This document shows positions 8,464 to 18,354 of a stretch of 59,443 nt of DNA, piece after piece. The stretch's first letter is position 1. Each line of letters starts with the position of its first letter. Position numbers and translations under genes: made by a program. Source of the stretch: CAVPCY01 sp963702525 (lineage in GTDB: Bacteria > Actinomycetota > Coriobacteriia > Anaerosomatales > PHET01); NCBI GenBank assembly GCA_963702525.1, contig CAVPCY010000008.1, positions 1 to 59,443 on the forward strand, given 5' to 3'. A model generated the notes under the pieces. The model was not told the DNA's origin. It ran no database searches and saw only the letters and a list, made by a program, of their open reading frames with translations.

Positions 8464-8823
8464 GTGGATCAGGCTGAGTTGATGCGCGAGTGGGCGCGGA
8501 TCAAGTCCGAGCACACCTACGACCGCGATGGCGCGAACAACTACGGGTGCTTCAATGTCGACGCGTGCCGCAACTGCAACTACGTCTACAACTCCCGCGC
8601 CTGTATCAACTGCCACAACTCGGACTCCATCATCGAGTGCGTACAGTGCATCGACTGCCGCGACTGCGCCTACTGCGTTGGTCTGAATGGGGCCCGGTTC
8701 TACATCCTCAACAAGGAGTACAGCGAGGAGGAGTACTACAACACGCTGCGCTCGCTTGGGGTCAGCTGGGAAGTCGAGACGTTCGATCCCCTCATGGACG
8801 AGTTCGGGATCGGCGGCAAGTAG
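8464..8823 (+). CDS. Small Cys-rich repeat protein with FYILNKEYSEEEY tail
   Basis: A 119-residue protein with about ten Cys in the first 72 residues arranged in CxxC units: VDACRNCNYVYNSRACINC, then IIECVQCIDCRDCAYCVGL. It ends with a segment NGARFYILNKEYSEEEYYNTL. This tail and the CxNC/CxxC ladder resemble the C-terminal unit of long Cys-rich repeat proteins common in candidate phyla genomes (motif C..GL.NK.YCILNK.Y..EEY). Here the ladder is cut down to a few units and the tail Cys is replaced by Phe-Tyr. GTG 8464 follows AGGTGGTG. Metal or Fe-S binding is likely from the Cys spacing. Function is unknown. A hairpin follows the stop, so it is probably a single-gene transcript. Confidence 0.8.
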   Translation: MDQAELMREWARIKSEHTYDRDGANNYGCFNVDACRNCNYVYNSRACINCHNSDSIIECVQCIDCRDCAYCVGLNGARFYILNKEYSEEEYYNTLRSLGVSWEVETFDPLMDEFGIGGK

Positions 8824-8849
8824 GCGACTTGCGTATGCAGCGCTCTTTC

Positions 8850-8871
8850 GCGGCCCGGTCATCCGGGCCGC
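8850..8871. terminator. Perfect 9-bp hairpin after the Cys-rich gene
   Basis: GCGGCCCGG and CCGGGCCGC form a perfect stem with a TCAT loop, 27 bases after the stop. A short T-containing run (TTGCGCTT) follows. It separates the Cys-rich gene from the metal-resistance operon. Confidence 0.6.
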
Positions 8872-8901
8872 TTGCGCTTCCGCGAGTCGCGGCACTAGTC
8901 T
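8872..8901 (+). promoter_or_regulatory. Candidate promoter of the arsR-type/P1B-ATPase operon
   Basis: TTGCGC (8872-8877), an 18-base spacer and TAGTCT (8896-8901) form a plausible -35/-10 pair. The expected transcription start falls at about 8908, which is the A of the ATG of the repressor gene, so the message would be leaderless. The -10 overlaps the operator described next. Confidence 0.45.
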
Positions 8902-8924
8902 GAACATATGAGCAAACGTTCAGA
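8899..8924. promoter_or_regulatory. ArsR/SmtB-type 12-2-12 operator
   Basis: The 26-bp element runs from TCTGAACATATG through AG to CAAACGTTCAGA. The two 12-base arms are inverted repeats that match at 10 of 12 positions. This is the known 12-2-12 architecture of ArsR/SmtB family operators. It overlaps the predicted -10 and the start codon of the repressor gene, the expected place for autorepression relieved by metal. Confidence 0.7.
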
Positions 8925-9310
8925 CACAGTGTCGGACGGCGACCCTTCTGTACGCGACGCCGAGTGCTCGGGGGATGCGACCGACGCCGAAGCTGTGACC
9001 AGGGTGCGTGCATCGCTTTCGGGGCAGCCGCGAGTCGATCCGCACCACCGCGATCTTCTCGGCGCTCTCCGATCCCACGCGGTTTCGAATGCTCGAGGCG
9101 CTGTCCTTGGGCGAGCTGTGCGTATGCGACCTCGCCGAGATCGTCGGCGTCAGCCAGTCCGGTGTGAGCCACCAGCTGCGGCTTCTGCGCGATCGAGGTT
9201 TGGTCGCGTACCGCCGAGACGGGCAGCGCGCGGTGTATCGGCTGGCCGACGAGCACGTCCGCGTCCTGATCGCTTCGGGCCTCGAGCACGCCGACGAGGA
9301 GCCGGTGTGA
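8908..9310 (+). CDS. ArsR/SmtB-family metal-sensing repressor, frame broken once
   Basis: A winged-helix repressor of about 130 residues. ATG 8908 opens a polar N-terminus, MSKRSDTVSDGDPSVRDAEC, that carries a Cys. A one-base break lies near 9025. The other frame then gives the conserved core: FSALSDPTRFRMLEALSLGE, the ELCVCDLAEIVG segment with the CxC metal-binding motif in the alpha-3 helix, SQSGVSHQLRLLRDRGLVAY (recognition helix) and the wing RRDGQRAVYRL. ELCVCD is the alpha-3 site used by CadC/SmtB/CmtR-type sensors for Cd, Pb or Zn. The stop overlaps the GTG of the P-type ATPase gene, so repressor and pump are one operon under the operator at 8899-8924. Confidence 0.88.
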
Positions 9311-11520
9311 GCGGGGGGGCGAGCATCGCGGCGCCCCCGAACACCGCGGCGCCCTGCGCCGACCGACGGCGAGACGTTGCCCGCAGCGCGTGGCGTGTCG
9401 AGGGGCTCGACTGCCCCGACTGCGCGCGAAGCGTCGGCGCGGCGGTGGAACGCGTCGAGGGTGTCGTGTGCGTGGAGCTGAACTACGCCTCGGCGACACT
9501 CCTCGTGGACTTCGACCCATCCTTCGCGCCCGTCACGGAGATAGCGGACACCGTGATGGCGGCAGGCTACGGCATCACGCCGCTGGACGAGGTGGCCGCC
9601 GAGGCCTCCGTGCGGAAGCGCCGGTGGATCGACCGCAACCTCACCGACGTTGCGACCATCGGTTCCGGGGCGTTCACGGCGATCGGGCTGGCACTGCAAT
9701 GGGCCGGTGCGTCTCAACCGGTGGCGACCGCCTCCTTCATCGTCGCGATCGTCTTCGGCGGACTGCTCGTGTGGCGGCGTGCGTGGCTGTCGCTCAGGGC
9801 TCGGTCGCTCGACATGAACGTCCTGATGACCATCGCGGTCATCGGCGCGGCCTTTCTCGGCGAGTGGGGCGAGGCGGCCACGGTGTACTTTCTGTTCGCG
9901 CTCGGCGGGCTGCTGGAGTCGCGTTCGCTCGAGCGGACGAGGCGCTCGATCCGCGATCTGATGTCGCTTTCTCCGCCCACCGTGAGGCTGAAGCGCGGAG
10001 ACGCGTTCGTCGAGGTGCCCGCTGCCGAGGCGGTGGTGGGTGACGTCTTCGCAGTGCGCCCGGGCGAGCGAGTGGCGCTCGACGGGACCGTGTTGTTCGG
10101 GACGAGCGCCGTCGACGAGTCCGCGATAACCGGCGAGTCCGTGCCTGCCGAGAAGATCGCAGGCGACGAGGTCTTCGCGGGCACGCTCAACGCCAGCGGC
10201 GTGCTCGAGGTGCGGGCGACGGCGCTCGCGACCGACTCCACCCTGGGCCGCATCGTCCACCTGGTAGAGGAGGCGCAGGCTGCTCGAGCACCTTCGCAGA
10301 CCCTGGTCGAGCGTTTCAGCAGGTGGTACACGCCGTCGGTCGTGGCCCTCGCGGCGTTCGTGGCGGTCGTGCCGCCGCTTCTGGGCGCGGTCGCCGGACT
10401 CGAACTGGGCTCGTGGGCCGAGTGGCTGAACAGGGCTCTCGTGTTGCTCGTGGTGTCGTGTCCGTGCGCGCTGGTGATCTCGACTCCGGTCGCGATCGTC
10501 AGCGGCATCACGCGGGCGACTCGCGATGGCGTGCTGGTCAAGGGCGGCGCGTTCCTCGAGGCGGCGGCAGCGGTCGACGCGGTCGCGTTCGACAAGACCG
10601 GGACGCTCACGCAAGGGCGGCCTCACGTGGTCGACGTGGTGCCACTGGGCGCGCTCAGCAGCGATGGAGTCTTGGCGCTCGCGGCCTCCCTCGAGCGACA
10701 CTCCAACCACCCGATCGCTCGCGCGATCGTCCGCGCGGCGGGCTCCTCGGCGTTGAGCGAGCCATCCGGCTTCACCGAGCGCCCTGGCGTGGGCGTGAGC
10801 GGCACCATCGATGGGGTGGCGTGGGAACTCGCGAGCCCGACGCGCGCCGACGAGGTCGCCTACGCCTCGCACGAGGCGATGCGGGCCGCTGTGGACACCG
10901 CCGAGGCGATCGGCGCCACCGCGCTCGTCCTGCTGGGCGACTCCCAGCCGATGGCCGTGATCGGCGTCGCCGACACGGTGCGCCCCGAGGCGGCCTCGGT
11001 CGCACGCACCCTGCGCGACATGGGTATCGAGCATCTGGTGATGCTCACCGGGGACAACGAGCGCGTGGCCGAGCACGTCGCGGGAGAGGTGGGCCTCACG
11101 AGCTTCCTGGCCCGGCTGCTGCCCGCCGACAAGACCGAAGCGGTCAAAGCGCTCAAGCGTCGATACAGGACCGTCGCAATGGTAGGCGACGGAGTCAACG
11201 ACGCGCCCGCGCTCGCCGCATCCGACATCAGCATCGCGATGGGTGCAGCGGGCAGCGACACCGCGCTCGAGACGGCGGACGTCGCTCTCATGCGCGACGA
11301 TTTGACCGCCCTGCCCGGGTTCTTCGCTTTGGGTCGGCGAACCCTGACAACGATCAAGGTGAACGTCGCCTTCTCGATCGCGGTGAAGGCGGTCTTCGTG
11401 GTGCTCGCCCTGGGGGGTGTCGCCACGCTGTGGATGGCTGTGTTCGCCGACACCGGTGTCGCCCTGCTCGTGATCATGAACGGCATGCGGCTGCTGCGGC
11501 ATCGACCTTCGGGGATGTGA
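9307..11520 (+). CDS. P1B-type heavy-metal translocating ATPase (Zn/Cd/Pb type)
   Basis: A complete 737-residue metal efflux ATPase of the inner membrane. In order: an N-terminal heavy-metal-binding domain with GLDCPDCARSV, transmembrane helices, the actuator motif ITGESVP (TGES), the ion-binding motif SCPCAL (CPC) near residue 385, the phosphorylation site DKTGT near residue 427, the P1B His-Pro motif in RHSNHPIARA, and the hinge VGDGVNDAPAL. CPC plus the C-terminal segment ending in GMRLLRH agrees with the ZntA/CadA group rather than Cu pumps, although substrate assignment is inference. GTG 9307 overlaps the repressor stop as GTGA, so translation is coupled. The frame is intact over 2.2 kb. 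Confidence 0.95.
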   Translation: MSGGASIAAPPNTAAPCADRRRDVARSAWRVEGLDCPDCARSVGAAVERVEGVVCVELNYASATLLVDFDPSFAPVTEIADTVMAAGYGITPLDEVAAEASVRKRRWIDRNLTDVATIGSGAFTAIGLALQWAGASQPVATASFIVAIVFGGLLVWRRAWLSLRARSLDMNVLMTIAVIGAAFLGEWGEAATVYFLFALGGLLESRSLERTRRSIRDLMSLSPPTVRLKRGDAFVEVPAAEAVVGDVFAVRPGERVALDGTVLFGTSAVDESAITGESVPAEKIAGDEVFAGTLNASGVLEVRATALATDSTLGRIVHLVEEAQAARAPSQTLVERFSRWYTPSVVALAAFVAVVPPLLGAVAGLELGSWAEWLNRALVLLVVSCPCALVISTPVAIVSGITRATRDGVLVKGGAFLEAAAAVDAVAFDKTGTLTQGRPHVVDVVPLGALSSDGVLALAASLERHSNHPIARAIVRAAGSSALSEPSGFTERPGVGVSGTIDGVAWELASPTRADEVAYASHEAMRAAVDTAEAIGATALVLLGDSQPMAVIGVADTVRPEAASVARTLRDMGIEHLVMLTGDNERVAEHVAGEVGLTSFLARLLPADKTEAVKALKRRYRTVAMVGDGVNDAPALAASDISIAMGAAGSDTALETADVALMRDDLTALPGFFALGRRTLTTIKVNVAFSIAVKAVFVVLALGGVATLWMAVFADTGVALLVIMNGMRLLRHRPSGM

Positions 11521-11605
11521 CCGGCGCCGCCATCCGGGCGGTCGAAACGGGTATTGTGAGATGCGAGGCTGAACGGTTCGTTTCGCCCGTATCTCGGAGG
11601 CACGC

Positions 11606-13058
11606 ATGACCGGGTCCCTGCTGGCCGCTTTCTCAACGCTTCTGCCGCTCATCTTTCTCATGTACGTGGTGGCAGTCGCGATCGCCCTCATCTACGACGA
11701 CCGCGATCCCACTACGACTCTCGCGTGGATCCTGCTCCTGTGGGCCCTGCCCGGCTTCGGGCTCGTCCTGTACTTCTTCGCGGGACGCAACTGGGCCTCG
11801 AAGACGCGCAAGGGCAAGGTGCTCCACGACTATCTCGCCATACGCACCCCGTTCATGAAGCCGATCTACCAGCGATACGCCGAGCAGGCCGAGAAGCTAC
11901 AGGCGTCGATGGCGCACCGCTTCCAAGGCAGAGTCATCTCGGGGATCGACCAGATGAACGACACCGCGCTGCTGCCGGTGGTCTCGGTCGATGTCTGGCC
12001 GCACGGCTCCACGTACTTCCCCGAGCTCATCGCCGACATCAGGCGTGCCGAGAAGTTCGTCCACATGCAGTACTTCATCTGGGAGCGCGACGAGCTCACC
12101 GAGGCGATCTGTGACGCGCTCATGGACCGGCTCAAGGCCGGCGTCGAGGTACGCATCCTCAACGACTTCCTCGGCAACATCCAGTACAAGAAGGACCAGC
12201 TCAGGGCGTTGCGCGACGCCGGCGCGGAGTGGAAGTCGGACCAAGCCCAGATCGGCAGACTGAACTACCGCAACCACCGCAAGATCACCGTGATCGACGG
12301 CGTGATCGGCCATACCGGCGGCTTCAACATCGGCCAGGAGTACATCGACGGCAAGCCGAAGTACCCCTACTGGCGCGACACCGGGGTGCGCATCGTGGGT
12401 CCAGGCGTCATGCGGCTCCAAGAGCTCTTTGCCGCTCGCTGGTTCGAGGTGGAAAGGGAGTCCCTGTTCACCGAGAAGTACTTCCCGCGCTGGGAGGGCG
12501 ACCCCGGCTCGATCATGACCCAGGTGGTCGCGCACGGCGTCGAGGACTGGTGGCAGTCTTCGAGCCGCGCCTACGAGATCGCGATCACCGCTGCCGACAA
12601 GCGCGTGCTCGATCCAGTCGCCGTACTACGTGCCCACCGAGAGCATGCAAGAGGCGCTCGTCAACACGGCACTCTCCGGCATCGAGGTGCACTTCATGAT
12701 GACCGGATGGCCCGACAAGAAGATCGCGTTCAACGCCGCCAAGACGTTCTGGCGTCCGCTGCTCGAGGCCGGTGCGCACGTGCACCTCTACGACAAGGGC
12801 TTCTTCCACGCCAAGTCGATGGTGGTGGACGGCGAAGCGGTCGCTGTTGGGACGATGAACCTCGACACCCGGAGCCTCGAGCTGCACAAGGAGCTCATGC
12901 TGTGGGTCTACGACGAGGAGTTCGCCCGTATCAACGAGCAGATCTTCTACGACGACCTCAAGGAGTGCCACGAGGTGACGCTCGATGACGTCACCGGGCT
13001 GGGCGCCGGCGCGAAGTTCAGGAACTCGGCAGCGCGACTGGCATCCAAGCTCATCTAG
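11606..13058 (+). CDS. cls: Cardiolipin synthase, phospholipase D type, frame broken once
   Basis: A membrane-bound enzyme that condenses two phosphatidylglycerol molecules into cardiolipin. The N-terminus has two hydrophobic segments (LIFLMYVVAVAIALIY and TLAWILLLWALPGFGLVLYF), the usual anchor of bacterial Cls. Two HKD motifs follow: NHRKITVIDG with GGFNIGQEY in the first half, and FFHAKSMVVDG with GTMNLDTRS in the second. A one-base break near 12610, just before IQSPYYVPTESMQEA, separates the halves. The second frame runs to 13058 and ends ARLASKLI. The inferred length is about 483 residues, normal for the family. ATG 11606 follows CGGAGG. The break sits in a strongly conserved segment and probably reflects an extra base. 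Confidence 0.93.
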
Positions 13059-13076
13059 GTGCGGGAGGAGGGCGCT

Positions 13077-13421
13077 GTGGCCGGCAACGAGGAGTTCATG
13101 CGCTTCATGGCGGCGTGGGCGCTCGTCCACGAGACCGCCGACGAGGGGTGGAAGGCCGCGGTCGAGCGCGGGAGCGGTCAGGCGACGGGCGAGATGGAGT
13201 CCGGCCCCGAGGCGTTCGTCGACGGCCTTTCGGCCATGATCGCCGAGGAGAAGGAGCGCCTGAAGGCCGAGCTGGCATCCGGGCAGGTGGCCGCGCCGGG
13301 TGACGAAGCGGGCCTCAAGCAGGTGCTCGAGGAGCTTCGCTTCGAGATCGCGGAGCTCAGGGGCCGGATGGAGTCGATGCAGGCCGCGCTCGACGCGCGC
13401 ACTCCCACCGAGCGCGGTTAG
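13077..13421 (+). CDS. Small coiled-coil protein upstream of UbiB-like kinase
   Basis: A protein of 114 residues with no family that I recognise. GTG 13077 is preferred because GGAGGAG lies just upstream. An in-frame GTG at 13059 directly after the cls stop lacks such a site. The N-terminal third has an aromatic, Trp-containing patch (FMRFMAAWALVHETADEGW). The middle is acidic with a helix AMIAEEKERLKAELASG, and the end forms a coiled coil (LKQVLEELRFEIAELRGRME). It ends eight bases before the kinase gene, so the two are probably cotranscribed. PhaR/phasin-like and kinase-partner proteins have similar size and helix content, but this is only an analogy. Confidence 0.75.
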   Translation: MAGNEEFMRFMAAWALVHETADEGWKAAVERGSGQATGEMESGPEAFVDGLSAMIAEEKERLKAELASGQVAAPGDEAGLKQVLEELRFEIAELRGRMESMQAALDARTPTERG

Positions 13422-13429
13422 GGCGCGCG

Positions 13430-14772
13430 GTGTCAGCTCGAGGCCGCCACATAGCGTGGTCGCTGGGGCGAGCGGTCGCGGCAGGCTCGCTGCACGCTAG
13501 CGCCACGGCGCGCCGAGCGGGCAGGGCGACGGAACTACGACTCGCCTTCGAGCGGCTAGGGCCTGCGTTCGTGAAGCTGGGCCAGCTGATCTCGGTGCGG
13601 CCCGACCTCTTCGGCCCCGAGCTCGTCTTCGAGATGGAGAAGCTCCAAGACAGCGTCGCCCCGCTGCCCGTATCCGCAGTTCGTGAGGTGATCGCCGGCG
13701 ACTTCGGACGCGCGCCCGAGGAGCTCTTCGCCGAGTTCGACGACAAGCCCCTCGCGAGCGCGTCGATAGCGCAGGTGCATCGAGCGATCCTCACCCAGGA
13801 GTACCGTCCGGTGGTGGGGCCGCCCCTGCCCGCCGGCACGCCGCTGGCCGTCAAGGTGGTGCGCCCGGGAAGCGAACGGGCGATTCTGGCCGACATCGCG
13901 GCTGCACGGCCAATAGCAGCCCGCGTGGGCCGGATCGGGCGCTTCGAGCGCTACAACCTGCCCGGCCTGCTCGACGAGTTCGCCGGGACCCTGTGCTCAG
14001 AGTGCGACCTGCGCAACGAGGCTCGCGTCGCCGACCGCTTCGCGTTCGATTTCCGAGACGACCCGCTCATGGTCGTACCGCGCGTGATATGGCCGCGCAC
14101 GAGCCGGCGTGTGCTGACGACCGAGTTCATCGAGGGGTGGCGGCTATCGGAGCTCGGGAAAGCCTCTGAGCGCGGGGTCGACGGTCGCATCCTCGCCGAG
14201 CATGGCGCGACGGTGTTCCTGCGGCAGGTGCTCGAGATGGGCCGCTTCCACGCCGACCTTCACCCCGCGAACCTGTTCGTCACGCCCGACAGCCGTATCT
14301 GCTACCTGGACTTCGGCATCACCGGCACCACGACTCCCGAGCAGCGCATCGCGATCGCACAGGTACTGGCCGCGACCGTCTACGGCGACGCCGACCGCGC
14401 GCTCAAGTACTCGGCTGAGCTGGGATTGATCGTGCCCGAGCACCTGCAGCCCAAGGTTCGCAGCGAGGTGGCCGAGCTCATGGCGCGTACGCTGTCGGCG
14501 CCGCCACGTGACGTCCGCGGTTTCGCTATCGGTTTCCTTCGCATCATGGACGACGCGCGCGTGCAGGGTACCGGTCGGCTATGGGCTGCTGGTCAAGGCG
14601 CTCGTGACGGTCGAGGGTGTCGCGAGGGCGCTCTACCCCGAGATCGACATCACCGAGGCGGCCAAGCCCTACGCCACCCGGCTCATCGCTCGTTGGATGC
14701 TCCATCCGGCGCGACTTGCCGAGAGGATGCCGGCGGCGATGCAGGGCCGCGCTGAAGGAGCTTGCGGGCTAG
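13430..14772 (+). CDS. ABC1/UbiB/AarF family atypical kinase, frame broken near the end
   Basis: A UbiB-family ATPase/kinase of about 445 residues, probably membrane-associated. The KxGQ motif appears as FVKLGQLISVRPDLF. The Ala-rich nucleotide loop is seen in LASASIAQVHRA, the ion-pair Lys in PLAVKVVRPG, and the catalytic and metal sites in GRFHADLHPANLFV and YLDFGITGT. In quinone-using bacteria such proteins support quinone synthesis or membrane-lipid homeostasis. The role here is not known. Breaks near 14565 and 14745 move the frame twice. The last frame ends ALKELAG with TAG at 14770-14772, which overlaps the stop of the convergent larE gene in the sequence CTAG. If the breaks are real, the C-terminal helices are lost. 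Confidence 0.88.
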
Positions 14773-15590
14773 CCTTCGTCGAGCTGTGCGGCGTCGAGCG
14801 CTTCGTTGAGCGAGCCGGTGCGGTAACCGTCAAGGTCCTGCGAAACCCAGGTGAACCCCGCTTGGTGCACGGCGCGCGAGATCGTGTCGCGCAGCGCCCA
14901 CGCCGCCTCCATCTCCTCAGGGGCGAACTCGAGACGTGCGAGCTTGCCGTGTGCTCGCACGCGAAACTGGCTCAGGCCCAGCCCACGCAGCGCGGTCTCT
15001 GCGGCGGCAACGGTCGTCAACGCATCCTCGGTGATGCTCTCGCCATAGGGAAAGCGGGATGCAAGACATGCCATCGAGGGTTTGTCCCAGTTGGGGAGGT
15101 CTAGTTCGCGGGCGATCGTTCGGATCTCGGCCTTGGTCATGCCCACCTCCTGCAGCGGGCTCACAACGCCGTATTCCGCTTTGGCGCGCGAGCCGGGCCG
15201 AAAGTCGGCCAAGTCGTCGGCGTTGCTGCCGTCGGCGACGTACTCGAGGCCGTTGACCTCGGCTACATGAGTGAGCAGGCCGAAGAGCTCGCCCTTGCAG
15301 TAGTAGCAGCGATCCGGGGTGTTTTGCGAGAACCGTGGGTCGGCCAACTCGTACGTCTCAACCTCTAGGAGATTGAAGCCGAGCTGTTCGGCAAGAGCGC
15401 GGGCCGCGACGACTTCGGTCTCGGGATACGTGTCGGAGGTCGCGAGCACAGCCTTGCACCTGTCGCCGAGTACCGCGTGAGCGCAAAACGCCAGCAGTGT
15501 CGAGTCCACGCCGCCCGAGTATGCGACGAGCACGCTGCCCAGCTCCTCGAGCCGTGCCAGCAGCGCGTCGTAGTGCTCCTGTCCGTCCAT
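14769..15590 (-). CDS. larE: ATP-dependent sacrificial sulfur transferase LarE
   Basis: A complete 273-residue PP-loop enzyme related to LarE, which adenylates the carboxylates of a nicotinate-derived pincer cofactor precursor and donates sulfur. The PP-loop is SVLVAYSGGVDSTLLAF. NTPDRCYYCKGELF follows, then ADGSNADDLADFRPG and KPSMACLASRFPYGE. The Cys in MACLASR aligns with the sacrificial Cys of Lactobacillus LarE, and the earlier CYYC pair leaves open a [4Fe-4S]-type variant. larB and larC are not in the window, so a role in nickel-pincer cofactor synthesis is possible but unproved. The protein could serve another thiolation reaction. ATG 15590 lies about 30 bases after a TATACT on the minus strand. 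The gene is divergent from acs. Confidence 0.92.
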   Translation of the reverse strand: MDGQEHYDALLARLEELGSVLVAYSGGVDSTLLAFCAHAVLGDRCKAVLATSDTYPETEVVAARALAEQLGFNLLEVETYELADPRFSQNTPDRCYYCKGELFGLLTHVAEVNGLEYVADGSNADDLADFRPGSRAKAEYGVVSPLQEVGMTKAEIRTIARELDLPNWDKPSMACLASRFPYGESITEDALTTVAAAETALRGLGLSQFRVRAHGKLARLEFAPEEMEAAWALRDTISRAVHQAGFTWVSQDLDGYRTGSLNEALDAAQLDEG

Positions 15591-15619
15591 GTGCTGGCTC
15601 CCGTTCTCGCGACCACGTG

Positions 15620-15625
15620 AGTATA
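15620..15625 (-). promoter_or_regulatory. Candidate -10 (TATACT) for larE
   Basis: TATACT on the minus strand, 30 bases before the larE ATG. The same hexamer recurs before uvrA, secG, tRNA-Leu and two other genes in this window. No clear -35 is seen. Confidence 0.35.
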
Positions 15626-15696
15626 GCCGCGCGTCTGTAACGCTCGACGGGGGAATATCACCTCAGATGGCTCTCGCGACGACCCCAGGAGGAACC

Positions 15697-17697
<2,001 letters not shown>

Positions 17698-17729
17698 CAG
17701 GCCGAGGCGGGCCGTACGGTCCGGCCAGG

Positions 17730-18294
17730 CTAGAGCGTGGGGCGCGGAGCGTGCTGGTCCCACTGCTCCTCGGCCGGCGCCTTCGAGCGCCGCCGCATAG
17801 CGTGCCGCTGCGAACAGCAGGTCCGAGCAGCGGTTGACGAACGCTCGCACCTGCTCGTCGACGGGCTCCTCGGCGGAGAGCGCCACGACCCTGCGCTCGG
17901 CGCGGCGCATGACCGCGCGGGCGACGTGCAGGCGCGTGGTGGCCTCGCCGCCCGCCTCGAGCACGAAATGGTTGAGGTCGCCGGCGCGCTCCTGGAACAC
18001 GTCGATCGCGTGCTCGAGAAACGCCACGTCGGCGACGTCGATGTGCGGCGTGTTGGCGGTGGCGTGTCCCGCTGGCATCGCCATCGAACTCGAGCAGTTG
18101 AAGAGGCGCTGCTGGACGAAGTGCAGCACGTCGTCGAGGGTGCTATCGGTCACAGCTGAGCGCGCGAACCCGACGGCGCTGTTCGCCTCGTCGACGGTGC
18201 CGTACGCCTCCACGCGTGCCGACGCCTTGCTCACGCGGGCTCCGTCCGCCAGCGAGGTGTTACCCTCGTCTCCTCGGCGGGTGTAGATGGTCAT
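17730..18294 (-). CDS. Cob(I)alamin adenosyltransferase, PduO type, frame broken near end
   Basis: A trimeric PduO-family ATR that transfers the adenosyl group of ATP to cob(I)alamin to make coenzyme B12. Family motifs are in order: MTIYTRRGDEGNTSLADG, the ATP-binding start of the family; AYGTVDEANSAVGFAR; HFVLEAGG; and ARAVMRRAERRVVAL followed by FVNRCSDLLFAAARYAA. ATG 18294 is preferred because GAGGAG lies upstream. A one-base break near 17755 shifts to the frame that ends AEEQWDQHAPRPTL with the stop at 17730, a normal ending. The inferred length is about 188 residues. Its presence suggests B12-dependent enzymes elsewhere in the genome. The methyltransferase-like gene at 50.9 kb is a possible corrinoid link. 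Confidence 0.92.
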
Positions 18295-18354
18295 CGTGCG
18301 CTCCTCGGGTCGGGTGGTCACGGTAGAGTATGCCCGAGCGCGGTGGGCGTAGTG

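Noticed and set aside
8920..11691. A 923-residue minus-strand reading frame opposite the P-type ATPase
   Set aside because: Shadow of the GC-rich ATPase gene; composition is Arg/His/Asp-rich with no domain.
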